This document shows, piece by piece, positions 1 to 12,640 of a DNA stretch of 64,000 bases. Within the stretch, counting starts at the first letter, position 1. Every line of letters starts with the position of its first letter. The notes below the pieces were generated by a model. It was not told where the DNA came from. It did not search any database and saw nothing but the letters and a program-made list of their open reading frames with translations. Both the position numbers and the translations under genes were made by a program. The stretch comes from Thuidium tamariscinum (lineage: Eukaryota; Streptophyta; Bryopsida; Hypnales; Thuidiaceae). The DNA is taken from assembly GCA_947034885.2 (NCBI GenBank), contig OX344749.2, forward strand, positions 52,853,682 to 52,917,681, in the 5' to 3' direction.

Positions 1-197
1 AATACAAAATCAACTTTCTTGGTTTCTTAAATGATCTCCTAACAATCACACATCATTTTATTTCGTAGCTATCCTTTTTCTTTTCTTTTTGGCACAAATG
101 AAATAAGATTTCATTGTAGATAGCTACCTTTTAGATTTGTCAATCTAAAATAGGTGTTGCATTTAGGTACTTCTACTTTATGCGTGTTTTCACCCTA

Positions 198-715
198 ACT
201 AGTGTGCCCTATATTGTCGCCACAACCAAAACTAAAGTAAAAGTAATTTTCCAAATTTTTAATCCATTAAAACTTTGAAATTCAATAACTTTATTGCCGT
301 AAGTTGGAATGCCACAAAACCTAGCCCATGCACCCCTCCTCGCTAAGAGCTTTCCAACAGTACTAAGCGCACAATCAACGAACGCACGGGTTGGGAGATC
401 TCAACATGACAAACAAAACAAAACAAAACAAACTACCTATCTTAAGGTATAGACTAGTGTGCCTTGTGGCAATGCCACAATCATAACTAAAGTAAAAGTA
501 ATTTTCTAATTTTTGAGAACCATAAAAACTTTGAAATTCAATAACTTTCTTGTCGTGAGTCCAAATGCCATGAAACCAAGCCCGTGCACTTTTCCTTGCC
601 AAGAGCTTTCTAACAGTACCAAGAACGCAGCCAGGGGACGCACGAGCCAGGAGATCTCAACAAGACAAACAAAATGAAACAAACAAAACAAACTACTTGT
701 CTCAAGGTATAGATT
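198..715. repeat. Two-unit tandem duplication, about 255-bp period
   Basis: The unit starting ACTAGTGTGCC at 198 recurs at 453. Both units share the order: AACTAAAGTAAAAGTAATTTT, a CTTTGAAATTCAATAACTTT block, an AAGAGCTTTC..AACAGTAC block, GAGATCTCAACA, a run of ACAAA repeats, and AAGGTATAGA. The copies differ by many substitutions and small indels, so the duplication is not recent. A minus-strand frame reads through parts of each unit, but in different frames, so I do not call a gene. Confidence 0.8.
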
Positions 716-1299
716 GATGTGGAAATTGAAACCAAGGACTTTGTGTAGAGGACAAGGACATTGAATGAAGTGGTTCTAATGGGACATGGACTATTTTCGA
801 TCAAGAGTTTCTAAGGTAGGAGGTCCTGAAATGGAGCGGGCATTAAGAATGGACCCTACAAATGGTGGTTGAATGGACTGGATGTGATTACTAAATTGAC
901 CTACGTAGTCATTGAATGAACCAAGAAAAATATTATTCATTATTCTAAGAGCCAATCATTTCCCTTGCTTTTCCCATTTTTCTCTGGAAGCTGCAGTGAA
1001 CACTTTAAGAAGGACCTAGGATCATAAATAGGGACCTACGACACATCTCGTTTGAAAATTCATAACTAATTCAAAAATGATCCAAAAAATGTAAAACAAC
1101 TTGGGTTAGATCCCAATTCCCCTTGTATTTCAATAAAAATTTACTGAAAAATATTTCAAAAAGTTTCACCTGACCGAAATTCAGATTCAGTGCTAGATGA
1201 TTCAGGACCTTTTACCTTAGTGGGATGGACTGATGCAGGGAGCAAACTACTGTAGGATACAGTGGAAGTTATCGCATATTCCCCGAGAGCTGGAAGCTC

Positions 1300-1665
1300 G
1301 GCTACAATAGAGGGGCCGGCAGAGTGGCCGACCCAGGGCGAGGGAAACTCGCTAACCCACATTCCGACATTTAGTGCAGGGCAGGCCCGAGCCGCCAGAG
1401 ATGGCGGAGGGCGGAGGGCCGAGGCCGAGCCGCCGAGGGCCTGCCCAGGGTTCTGATGCCCAGCTGCCCGGCGGGCCAGCAAGCAAGCAAGCCAGGGCCC
1501 AGGGCCGGCAGGCAGGCCGGCACGGGATCTTCTTCTTCCACGAGCTGCCCTTGCCCGTCTGGCCCCGGCCAGCCACACGAACAGATGGCCGCATACGTCT
1601 GCCCGCTTGCCGGCCGGGGCCCGGGGCCATCCAGGCCAGACGACTTTCTAAACTTCGGTCAGTCA
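1300..1665. other. GC-rich island in AT-rich DNA
   Basis: About 365 bp are strongly GC-rich, with repeated GCCGGC, CAGGCAGGC and GCAAGCAAGC words, and low-complexity frames open on both strands (Gly/Ala/Arg/Pro-rich). This pattern fits an unselected GC-rich repeat or CpG island better than a gene. It lies just left of a TIR-element end at about 1725. Its origin is unknown. Confidence 0.5.
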
Positions 1666-1724
1666 GTTGAGGGACCTTTTCAGGCGAATGCTCACTCACA
1701 ATAAACCCAGACACGCTATTTATG

Positions 1725-1860
1725 GCGCGGGGGAACTGACCCCCTGGCTGGCTCGCTCGGCCACTCGGGAAAACGCTGAAATTTTTTATTTTCCACACAT
1801 GAACACATGAAAAAATTTGCAATCCCTGATTTCATATTTGCAACCAGAGGCCCCAAATTT
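1725..1860 (+). repeat. Partial copy of the GAACTGACCCCC TIR family
   Basis: GAACTGACCCCC..GCTCGGCCACT..GGGAAAAC is followed by a TTTTTTATTTT tract and a CATATTTGCAA stretch. The same order occurs at 11030 and 22383, which have inverted matching right ends. No right end is evident here, so the copy looks truncated. Confidence 0.6.
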
Positions 1861-2744
1861 ATGTAGAAGGGAGGAGGCTCAGTAATGGACCATCTACGGG
1901 AAGAAGGTTCTCTGTGTGGAAAAGGGTGGTAGCTGAGAGTTTGGAAAAATATGGCAGGGAAGGAGGAATTGAAGAGGATTTAGAGCAAATTTTCAGCATA
2001 TTTTTCTGAGTCACAATGATTTTTTAAAGCATAATCAAAGTTGAACTACTTTAGGTCCCTATTAGTGTTCCCAAACAAGAGCAATAATGAAAACCGAGAA
2101 TGATGTAAATAGTGCAAGTGAGGTCCACAATGCTTCAAGAATGAGATTTTTACACTACATATGGTTATTTTTTTGACATTTGCATCTTACATCATCCAAA
2201 TCACATACCTACCAAATTTCAAAAGTAATAAAGGAGTTTTGCAAAAGTTGCCTGAAGTTGCCTAAACTACTTAGAAAATTTAGGACAATATAATTTTTTA
2301 TCTAGGCATCCAATTGGGAAAAAATTAGATTCATTAGAAGAGTTTTGAGGGCAGTGGAAGACTATTTCAAGGTTGTTCTCAAAACTGAATTCCTGAAATT
2401 GTTGGTTGCTATCAGGCTAGTAGTTATCAGACAATTACCAAAAAAATAAAATCTTGAAATGCAAAAAAAAGTCAAAAGAAAAATTTCAATTTTTTTTAAT
2501 GACATGGCACTCTCTTGACTACATAAACTCATTGTATTTCTGTGTTCACACAATCCAAGAACCTGCACTCTTCCAATGCCCTCAAAAATCTTCTAATGTT
2601 CATGAGAAGGGTATATGTTTATACATTGTGTCCAAATTTCAAGAACATATGTCCAAAAATGACTTTGTAGAAACCTACTTAAGATTTTTTGCATATGTTC
2701 AATGGTCATGTAGTGCTTTAGGGGTTAAGCTTTGAAGGTTTCAT

Positions 2745-3041
2745 CTAGGGGAGGACACTTCCCGTTTTTTAATAACCTACATGCGGCGGAAGATAGGGTA
2801 CATTTAAATAATCTTGGGTAAAATTTATAAGAAATTTATATATAAAATAGGGTATATTAGAAAGACAAAGTGTTTTAAAAATAAAATAGGGATGATAATA
2901 TGGCTGATTTTTCCGCTTTATGGTAAAATAGGGGATCTTTTAATGTTGCCAAGTAATGATTAGAAGTAATTGATAGCCCCCCTAAAAATACCCTACCGCC
3001 GCACGTGGGTCCCCAAATACACAAGAAGTGTCCTCCCCGGG
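2745..3041 (+). mobile_element. MITE, family 1, copy A (297 bp)
   Basis: The ends are inverted: left CTAGGGGAGGACACTTC and right, reverse-complemented, CCCGGGGAGGACACTTC. A second inverted block (GCGGCGG followed by AGGGTA) lies about 40 bp inside each end. The element is flanked by the direct repeat GGTTTCAT at 2737-2744 and 3042-3049. It has no coding capacity. The 8-bp duplication suits a hAT-type non-autonomous element; a Mutator-type one is possible because copy B could have 9 bp. Confidence 0.88.
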
Positions 3042-3099
3042 GGTTTCATTGTTTACATGGGAGACAACTGATAGATTTTAGTTAGATTACTACAATTTC

Positions 3100-3760
3100 A
3101 AAACTCTGAATTTTGTCATGATTTTTAACCTTTAAATGCCCAAGGCACCAAAATCTAGTATTTGCAAACTTTGAAGTTGAATAAAACCTAACCAAGTTGT
3201 TGTTTTCAATCTTTTTTATTTTTGAAAATGTTAAAAGTTTAATTTAAGCATAAAAAAATTGACCTTGAAAATGATTGATTGTAATTTTTTTATTCAAAAT
3301 TTTGTGCAATGGTGTTCATTGCAATCTTGAATTTCAATAGTACTAAAGGCTCTAGAAAATGAGCCTCAAATATACTAGATCTTCGAGAAAAAATCACATT
3401 AAATTCATTTAAAAATTTGTAGAGTATTTTTTGAAAAGCCATAAATTGTTTCTAGTTATGCATGTTAGGTATTTTAACCTTGTATTTTTTCGTGGCCAAC
3501 TTTTTAGATTTAACATGTTTAAAAAAAGATCAAAAGACTTCAAGTTACTTTTTTAGTTCTAACACGCTCATGATCAAACATTATAATCTTTCAATCTATA
3601 AGTAATATGGTTGGATTTTTTGTTGTAAGTGATCTCTAGTATGTCTACTTGAATTTGTACGGTTATGTTTCAAAAATAATTGATAGAGTTTATCAAAATG
3701 TTGGCTTTTTGTTCAATTTAGAACAAATTCCTAAAAGCTCAAGAAAGGCCTATAGGCATT
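3100..3760 (+). repeat. Dispersed repeat, partner at 48550-49170
   Basis: Long blocks are shared in the same orientation with 48.55-49.17 kb: GCCTCAAATATACTAGATCTT, CTTTCAATC.ATAAGT, GAATTTGTAC.GTTATG, and ACAAATTCCTAAAAGCTCAA. No terminal repeats or coding region were recognised. The identity of the element is unknown. Confidence 0.7.
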
Positions 3761-4895
3761 TAGAGGTTTGAAAGATAGAAAAATACATATTAAACTTTTG
3801 GAGAATACATTTTTTTATTTGAATTGGTGGAAAAGAACAAAAGCTATGAAATACTCTAAGTCTAAAATAGGATTCATCAAGTAGTACCAAAACAAATTTA
3901 AAAATTTAAAAATTAATCCAAAATTGTCATTTCTATCAATGTCTTGAAAGAACTAGCAGTTAGTTCATTGTTAGCTAGTGCCTTTTGAGAAAATAAATAG
4001 TTGGAGTGTGATTTAGAGGATTTTAAACCATATAGAAAAATGATAGAACCAACAACCAAGTAGTGTACAAAAATGAATGGTAGATATTTAGTTGCAAATT
4101 CTATGAAATTGTCAAATTTAAATTGCTTACAATTAAGAATCTAAGGCAAATACCTAGGTAACTAGATGCAAGTGTTGCTTCTTCATGAAAAAACTTCCAA
4201 GATGTACACAAACATTGTATCTTTGTCCAATATTCAAGACTCACCTATTATGGAGGTGGTTGAATATTAGAGTAAGAATATTACATGGTTTTGAAGTAAT
4301 TGTGAAGAAGTTGTCCAATTTTTAGGAGGAGCCAAATCTCTTGAAGATGAAGGTTTCTATTGATTCCATGTAGTATTACAAATTATTATTTGCTTGTGCC
4401 TTTTACCATAAAACCCATAGTCATTTGGTTGGATTTAAGATTTGTTTTGTACTAATGCTAGTTGTGTGGTTATTACACTTCAATTAGTGATGATGTTTGA
4501 GTGTTAATCTCAAAGTTGGATTTTAGCAACATGACAAAAAAAACATCAATGATCTATAAGTTGTACAAGTAGTCCTTGCAAAACTTGTAGATCAATGTTG
4601 AAGCTATGCCAAATCAAGTTTTAGGAAAACTTCCTTGTTGACATCAAGTTACAAGAGCAATTTGACTAGACAAGAGTTGATAAATTTGTAACATGTGAAA
4701 AGAAGACTTAGGTAAGAACAACAATAGTTTTGAACTTGATTGCCATGACAAATGGTCTATTTCCTACTTATATAGAGGTTATATTGTAGACTTTTCAAAT
4801 CTAAAGTTGAAGCAAATTAATTGCTAAGAATTTGATACTAGATGAAATAAATTGGGAGATTTTTATAAGGAGAGGATGCAATTGGTGCCCTTAGG

Positions 4896-4918
4896 AAAAA
4901 AAAAAAAAAAAAAAAAAA
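4896..4918. repeat. Poly-A tract of 23 bases
   Basis: An uninterrupted run of about 23 A lies in non-coding DNA. It could be the relic of a retroposed transcript tail or simple slippage. No gene-like sequence ends at it. Confidence 0.9.
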
Positions 4919-5684
4919 CTTCTACAAAGAAGATGATAACAATCAAGGCAACTAAAAAAAATTCCCGAATGTTGTTCCCTATAGAGAGCGTTTTTATCTA
5001 CATGGAAATATTTCATTCATTCAATTTGGAATAGTAACGAAAAAGTATAGACAATTTTGTTTTGGAAGCAATCTAAACATTTTTTTGGAAAAAACACTTA
5101 ATGGATTGATATTTTTAATATAATTTTTACATTTTATGAAAGAAAGATTTTGACAAAGTTCAATTCACTTTCTAGAAGAACCTCACCAGTGAAATTATTA
5201 TGTTTCAATTGAATCTTAGACCTACCAATGATTTAGTTCTTCCTCCTATCTCATTCTTGCTTCCACTCAACAACTTTTTAAAGAATGAAAATCAATTGAG
5301 TGTTGTTGAATTTTTTTCCTAAACTTCTAATTGAATAATTCAAAATAATTTTCTTCAATTCAATAATGGTAGTACTCAAATTTTAAGCTACGAAGAATCA
5401 AAGCTTTAAAATCTAGTCAATCAAGGTGCAGAAACAAAGTGGAAATATCTTTAAATCCATGAAGTCAAAAATTTTGAATTTTTTTTGTACATTCTTATAT
5501 TAATCTATCAAAAATGTGCAAGATATAAAGACAATTAGATATACAAAAAAAGAATTTCTAAGTTTCTTCACACTTTACAATAGAAATGGACATTTTGATT
5601 CAATTTTGATGAAAAAGATCTAGGTGCTATTGGTATTGGTACTAGAAATGGTAGTTTTTGACCATTTTTGGAGTAAACATAATT

Positions 5685-5982
5685 ATAGGGAGGACACTTC
5701 CCATTTTTTTAATAACCTACGTGCAGCGGAATATAGGGTACATTTAAATAATCTTAGGTAAAATTTATAAGAAATTTACATATAAAATAGGGGACATTAA
5801 AAAGGCAAAGTGTTTTTAAAATAAAATAGAGATGATAATATGGCTAATTTTTCCGCTTTATGATAAAATAGGGACTCTTTTAATGTTGCCAAGTAATGAT
5901 TACAAGTAATTGATAGCCCCCATAAAAAAAAACCACCGCCGCATGTGGGTCCCCCAAATATACAAGAAGTATCCTCCCTGGG
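5685..5982 (+). mobile_element. MITE, family 1, copy B (298 bp)
   Basis: This is a full-length relative of the element at 2745, sharing ends AGGGAGGACACTTC and GAAGTATCCTCCCT, the internal CCGCTTTATG block and the GCCGCA.GTGGGTCC block. It is flanked by its own direct repeat ACATAATT (5677-5684 and 5983-5990, possibly 9 bp with the next A). Two copies with different target duplications show real transposition rather than segmental duplication. Confidence 0.9.
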
Positions 5983-6185
5983 ACATAATTAAAGGACTTA
6001 AGGGATCAAGGGATAAATTCATATTTGGAATCTAATACCCTAAAAAGAGAGAAGCTTCAAAAAATAGAAAATTAGCCATTTGATGAAGAGATATCTAATT
6101 ATTAAGATTTTATTTTATTTTTTTAGAATTTGAACAAACCGTTATGGACTTCACATTTGAGAATTTTCAAAGTAATCTTAAACAA

Positions 6186-6448
6186 TTGAGTTATTTGTAA
6201 AGTACCCTAAACCGGGGTTTAAACCCATGAGTTTTGTGAAAAAGCTGGTTGAGTTAAAAAAGTCGAAATAAAAGTGGGTATGAAACTTATTTTTCCATCA
6301 AAATGGTGCCTAAAAAAGTTTGGTCCCTACTTTTATAGTCATGTGACATAAGTATCTTGCAAAAAGGTTCGACGCTTCAACTATAGTTGCCTTCTCAACT
6401 TCAAAAAAAGTCATGCCCAAAGTGGGGTGGACTTTACAAATAACTCAA
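6186..6448 (+). mobile_element. MITE, family 2, copy A (about 263 bp)
   Basis: Left end TTGAGTTATTTGTAAAGT is matched inverted at the right end (ACTTTACAAATAACTCAA). A highly similar copy lies at 54127-54387. It is non-coding. I could not fix the target-site duplication. Confidence 0.85.
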
Positions 6449-6909
6449 ATATCTCCTAATTATTACTTCATTATAATTTAATTTTTTAAATTCAAAGCAT
6501 TTCAATAAAATCTTGCAAAAATTTTGATGTGGCAATTTTATTTTAATATCAAAGCAAAGAGCTAGAAGTGTGTTTAAAAATTCCATTCTAGATAATAAAA
6601 TGAAGGTTATAAAGAGTTTTATTTCATAAGCAATGAAGGTAGAAGAAAATACAAAGTTGTTTTTTATTTAACTTTTGAAATTTCAAAATAGAAGCAAAAA
6701 TATCTACATAATATTATTTCATATAATATGGTATAATATTATATAATATAATGTAGTTCTAATTTTGTATACCAAAACATTTTGATGACTAAAATTTACA
6801 ATTCTCATTTTTTTCCAAACCAAATAATAACAAAAAGAATTTCATCATATACAACCTTTCACTTTATCATTTGGAGGGGGGGGGGGCACACATCATTTTT
6901 TTTCAAGTA

Positions 6910-8004
6910 CTAACCTCTTAAGTTCTTTGACTATGTTTACTCCAAAACTAGTCAAAAATTGCCATTCTAGTAGTAGTACCAAATTTTCAAAAAACATTGG
7001 TTTTTTAATATTTGTAATTGTAGGATCTTGTTGTAAATCGGTTTGAAAACACGAGAAATTCTCTTAGAGTTTTCCACCATGTCAAATACAAAATATTGGC
7101 ATTTGGATGCTCAAAAATCATTTTTTTCACCTTACAAAAAATAAGGTAGTTGTACTTCAAAAGGTGACAATTATATGAAAAATGGTGCAAAAGAGTGGTG
7201 CTTCATAGGATTCATTGTTGAGACCAAGTAGGATACTTACCTAAAAATTTTTATATTATTTCAAATTGTACAACATATAGGAAATAAATAGTAAGTCGAA
7301 AGAAATAGCAAATGATTTAAAATATAAAATTGTTCATAATTTGTTTATAGAATTGGAAAATGCCAATTTCAATGGTTGCAATGTTGTAATAACAATCTAC
7401 ATCCTATGATATTATTTTTCCAAGAGATATTGAAATAAAGGACTTCAAAGTTAATTTTAGAGTAGGGAATCTATAATTGTCCATAAACAAAAATTCGTCA
7501 TAACTTTTGACTTAATGATCGAAATGGAATGATTTAAATCTTTTTACACATACAAATGAAGAAAATCAATTTCAAATTTCATATATATTTTTTTAAAAAG
7601 TGATTTTTTGAATATGCTTGAACTATGTATTTATAAAAAAATATATTATGTCATAACTTTTGACTTATATTTCCAAATGTCCTAAATTTTAGTGCATATG
7701 AAAGGTATTCCTTGTCCTACCTTCTATTAAAATTTGGGCCCAAGACATAGGAGTCTTTAGTGCACATGTACATGTTTGACAATAGTGCTAGTAAATGAGC
7801 ATGAAAATGAGAGCTTGTGAGCTTTGTGTGTGTGTCTATATATATAATAATCATAGAAGATTTCTTTAATAAAGACACTTGTATTATAGGTGTACAGACC
7901 TCTAGGCTCATAGGCTCACACTTATAGGCTCACATAATAGCATCCCTCTTTGTCCGAAATCACTATTTTGCCAAATTCAGTAGGTTGGTCCTTTAGAAGT
8001 TAAC
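6910..8004 (-). mobile_element. TIR element, family 3, copy A (about 1.1 kb)
   Basis: The left end CTAACCTCTTAAGTTCTTTG and the right end GGTCCTTTAGAAGTTAAC are imperfect inverted repeats. The interior matches the element at 51060-51993 in opposite orientation, including GTCATAACTTTTGACTTAATG and the block around AAGGACTTCAAAGTTAATTTTAG. A G-run (6876-6887) lies just outside the left end, as it does beside the second copy. No transposase frame was seen, so it is probably non-autonomous. Confidence 0.65.
7835..7945 (-). repeat. Short dispersed repeat, partner at 62175-62400
   Basis: Read on the minus strand, this segment (TATGTGAGCC.., a TATAATA.AGGTGT block, CTTTCTATGATTATA-like) matches 62175-62330 on the plus strand. 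It contains TATAGGTGT palindromic words. The function and element type are unknown. Confidence 0.5.
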
Positions 8005-11000
8005 AACCTATTTTCAAATTTTGCCTAAATACGAAGTAAAACAATGCAGTTTTGTTTTTTTTCACTCTCAATACAAATATTTTATAATTTGCATGGCTAA
8101 AGTGTCTAAATTTTTTTATCTTCATAAAACATAGCCATGGATCTTTACATACTTAAGTAGAGCACCTATTTCTATTACATTAAACAACTCATCAAACCTC
8201 TAAATACTAAGATTCATATAGCAAGATGGATTTTATTTTACATTCAATTTGATATAATTAACCCTAAAGCACTTTGACATCCAATTTTTTATTTTCATGT
8301 TCTTTCATTGAAGTTAGTTGAAAAATATTGGTAATGACTTTTTAAAATTTAATTGTCAAAATATGTAGGAAATATCCATGTATGGATATTTCATTTAAGA
8401 ATTATCTCCAAAAAATTTGATGATTCCCTCTATAGAAATTATGACACCTCAAATTCAACTATTTCTAGATTATATTTATGTTACTCAATGAAATGTTTTT
8501 TAATATGAAAGATGTGTGTATGGATGTTTCCTTCATAATTATCCAGTCAAAAAAATTTCAAATCATTATTAATTATTTTCAATAAACTATTTTTTACACC
8601 ATGAAAATCAACTTAAAAATTTGCCAAGAAATGGAATTTTTCTTTTTGTAAATTGAAATTTGGTATGCTTCAATAGGATTGCAAACGAATTGAATGCTAA
8701 TTATGAAAGACTACAATTTCCATTCTTTTCTATACTATGAAAAAAAATTTAATGTTGCAACACACATTTTGTAAATGAATTAGACCCCTCTCTACATAAT
8801 CCTAAGATTGGTTTAGAGATGGATGTCTCTCTACCTTAAACTCATTTGTATATGAAGCCAATACTTAGTATGAATGTTCCATAAAATTTGATTGGCAATT
8901 GAAGAAGATTCTACCTTATTCAATCATGCATCATTTGGATGATAGCATCAATAATTTATGATTAAAATTAATAAATTATACATAGGTATTCCTTGAAAAC
9001 CAATTCCAAATTTTTACAAGTTCTTATATTCTCATTTTGTACAATATAGTAAAACTTCTATAAAGTGGAGTCCTATAAGCCATTAAGTTGTCTTAAAAGT
9101 CATATTGTTCTTTCAAATGCATTGAAGATATATAAAATAATTTTTAAAAAAAATACTTTTATTGAATCTGAAATTTAGATGTTACCTTGGTTAATGTGAC
9201 TTTAATCTAAGATTATTATGAAATTGCAACCTATTAAAAAATCTTTAAATGTCATCATCAATGTTGTAGCCCCTCTATAAAGTAATAACTTTTCTAATGT
9301 AATCTTCTCTTTTCTTCTTAGGTATATTACCTCTATTATGAATATTCTATTGTACTTGTTGTGTATTGTATCTTTGGATTAGATTCGGCACCAAGGTGAC
9401 GTCAAAATTCTTAAATTTTGACATTTAAACAATTCAATAATTTGATCCAATTTTCTTAGCTTTCAACACAACACTCTTTCAATTTTTTTGACACTCAACT
9501 TTAGATGATTGATTTTTCCTAATTGTGTGTTTTTTAAAAAGAAAAATTCTTGAGAATAGTTATTTGAATATTCAAAATCAACAACATGGAGGATATTTAC
9601 ACCTTCTTCATTGTTCAAAATTCTCTTGCAAATGGGGATATGACAAATTTGAATTGGCTTTCTATGGCTTTCCATAGTGAAATATTCTACTTCTGTAAAG
9701 AGTTCTCTATGTCAATTATTCTCTTCTAGGAATGAATATCAAACACGGAGAATTCTTCACAAAAGAAGAATATTTTGCCACCCTGGCTTTCACTTCCTCA
9801 TTACTCTTCCTTTAGTTCCTTGTATTACACGCTGTTATTTTTGCACTAGTTTTGGCAGTGTTTTCTTCTTTAATTTTAAGAGAATCTGGATTTGGGCTCT
9901 AGGTGAAAAATAAGTGGTTGAGGTTAGGCAACACTCAAATTTACTTTTGGTGCAAAATTTGGCTCCAAGTTAGAAATTAGTGTAAGCTATATGGCTTCAA
10001 AACAAAAAAACATCTTCACCAAATAGGACTCTTAGATTGGTGCAAAATAGGGCAACCATATTTCAAAGAGTGGTGCAAAATGGGATGCTCATGAATTATG
10101 AAAACTACGGCTCACATATGAACTACAACTCATTCATATACTTGGGCTTCAAAGTTCAATACCTTCCTAATTCATATGCATGAAGTTTTAAATGGTTTCT
10201 ACAACAAAAATGCAACCTCAAAGATTGCAATTGGGAGGAAAAGCCAAATAAAATTGAGAGCAAGAAAATTGTAGCTTCAAAGAAAGTGACAGAATCCAGT
10301 GATAGGATGAAGGTGCTCTTTATATGTGGCTACAGTCTATACCTATATCTGCAACTTTGGTATATTTTAGGCGACTAAAGATGAAAAGTTGTTGAATCAA
10401 CATTTGGATAGGTGACGAGAAGGTAGAAAATCCTAGTAGTCATTGTCAAGGTAGTAGCTAATAAGGTGTGATTGAAAATTTACATTTAGCTTTTTTAATT
10501 TTTTTTTCCTCTAAATTTTTCTAAGGGCTTGGTGCAAAAGATAATTTTTTGATGCTTTAGGGATTTTCATCGCCTAAAAAAACCCTTAAGTTTCGGTGTT
10601 TGCTCATAGATTCCTGATTTCTACACTCTCTTCGTAAATAGAGGGTGTCACACCTTTTGCACAAATTCAAGCTCACCGTTCACTCTTCACATTTTCTCAT
10701 TTTTTAGAGAATTTGCAAGTCATAAACAAACCCGTCCTGAAACTTTATTGGCTTTTCAGAAATAGTGGTCCAGTTTTTCATATTTAGACACGCTCCCCAT
10801 TTTGCGCTCGTTATTTGCACTCCTGCCCTACGTGTAGGGTAATCCCTCCCTCGATTTTCGTGTCGCTTTTGAGTTGCCATGGACAGTAGGTTGGGGCAGT
10901 GATGATTGTGGGTGCACGTAGCTTAATGGCCCTGCCAGCAGGCCGCCCGTGCCTTTAACCTCTTGCTTATTATTAGGGCCCCACCCACCTTCCCTTGCCT

Positions 11001-11029
11001 CACTGCCTCAGGCCCCTAACTCCCCTATT

Positions 11030-11275
11030 CCGGGCAGGGAGAGAACTGACCCCCTCGCTCGGCCACTTGGGTAAAACACTGTAATTTTTTATTTTTCACA
11101 CTAATTTTTTTTTTGCAAATTTTGAATTCATATTTGCGATTTAGAAACCCCGAATTCGATAGGGGTGAAGAAAGGAGGTGTGATCACGGCCCAAACTAGG
11201 TTTTTTTTTGTTTGGATTACACCTCTGGTAAATAAGACATGGTAAGGCCGAGCGAGGGGGCCAATCCACCCGGAT
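11030..11275 (+). mobile_element. TIR element, GAACTGACCCCC family (about 245 bp)
   Basis: Left GAACTGACCCCCTCGCTCGG is matched inverted on the right by CCGAGCGAGGGGGCCAATCC. The interior is AT-rich with a TTTTTTATTTTT tract. Relatives lie at 1725 and 22383. It is non-coding. Confidence 0.7.
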
Positions 11276-12640
11276 CCCTATTCCCCTCCAGTGGCCCCCA
11301 GCTAGGGCCATTGGGCAACCCAATTTAGGGGTATTCTAGGCAGACCCCACTCACCCCAGAGGAGTCTTTCGCCTTTCCCGGCCCTTCTGACTTGGTTTAG
11401 AAATTTCGAAGCTCCCCCTCGTGCTCCTCTTGGTGCTTGTCAGTGCAAATCGGAAGAAGGGATTCCTTGCCCTATTTGGATGGATCCATGTGTCCAGAGC
11501 TCCAGATCTGTTGTTTTCCACTTTTTTCTTGGGGCTTCCGTCAGTTGGGGAAAAGGGAGGGAGTGACAGGGTATGAGTGGGAGTAATAAAATAAAATTAA
11601 AAAAAACAACCCCCAAAGTCCCAAACCCAGAGAACTAACACAGGCAACTCGGCTAAGTAAAGGCCACTTGTTTTTGCTATTAATCCTTTTCCCACATAAC
11701 TGAAGATTTCATTGCAATAAAGAGCCAGACCCCCTGCCAGTGCAACTGACCCACGCCAAGTTGTGCTGTCCCGAGTAAAAGAGATCAGTGAAACGTACCT
11801 TACTGCAAGTGAGCCAGTTAAGTTAGTGGGGACTGGGCAGCCTTCTGTCTCAAGTAAAAAAAGAATTCCGCGTTTTTAACTCGAGCAGAGCGTCCGGGCA
11901 GGCGGGCTGGTTCCCCCTGCCCCCCGAAAAGTCAAAAGCCGCTGCACATGCTACTGCAAGGTCGATGATAAGAGGCCCGCACTTCGATTGGAACATGCTA
12001 ATCCGGGACCCTGACACCAGAGGGCCGGGTCGGGCAGCAGCCCAGTGGAACAGAAATTAATAAGTTAGCGCAACCCAGCCAGGCGGCATCCACGAGATCG
12101 AAGTTACTATGCCCACTCACAAGATTCTACCCTGCTACAGTATTCCGTTCCCATGCTCCCATGCCCATCATCCACCAGACATCATCCGTCAGGCATTACC
12201 TGCCGTGAGCAAGGTCCTTCTGCCCCAGGATCGGGCAGCGGGCAGCCCCCTTCCAGGAGAAAGTCGGAAGGAGCATCTACCAGATCCAAGATTGCACGGG
12301 TGGATGGATCCATGATCCACCCGGCCACCCATCCACCCACCCTGAACCGCTAGTGGCGCACTACTCTAGAGGGATCCAGCTGCCTATCTCGGTTCCTACT
12401 AGGGGCTAGGGCCTAGGGGTCCTCCAACGGATCATAGGCACCTGCTTGCGCGCTGCGGATGAAATTCATCCGTAAATCGTCCCATTTGCACATACTGTAC
12501 TGTACTGTAGTGGTTCCGTCAGTCCCGTCCTCTCCGTTGCTTTTCATCTTCGCCTCGATTCGTCCTCGTCTCGCGTTCTTCGCATTTCTTTCCTGCGAGC
12601 TATGGCGGAGATCCTGATGACCGTGACGCTCCCGCCGCAT
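11276..12640 (+). promoter_or_regulatory. Upstream region of the OCTOPUS-like gene
   Basis: Base composition rises to about even GC with CT-rich and CCACCC-rich patches (12150-12360). I see no exon with a recognisable product. This is probably the promoter and the start of the 5' leader of the gene whose CDS begins at 13706. A start site cannot be fixed from sequence alone. A likely first leader exon ends near 12698, where GGGTTAGC could act as a donor. Confidence 0.4.

Larger units (their letters stand above)
1..12400. other. Gene-poor, AT-rich intergenic region
   Basis: I find no convincing coding exon here. The stretch is AT-rich with many homopolymer A/T runs and dispersed repeats, annotated separately: a tandem duplication near the start, two copies of one MITE family, one copy of another, a larger TIR element, and two GC-rich patches. 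Open frames are short, lack known motifs and mostly fall inside repeats. From about 8.0 to 10.8 kb I see nothing recognisable. From 10.8 kb the GC content rises toward the first gene. Confidence 0.75.

Noticed and set aside
1156-1822. Several frames of 80-156 aa on both strands in the GC-rich island
   Set aside because: The frames are open because of high GC, rich in Gly/Ala/Arg/Pro, overlap each other on both strands and show no motif.
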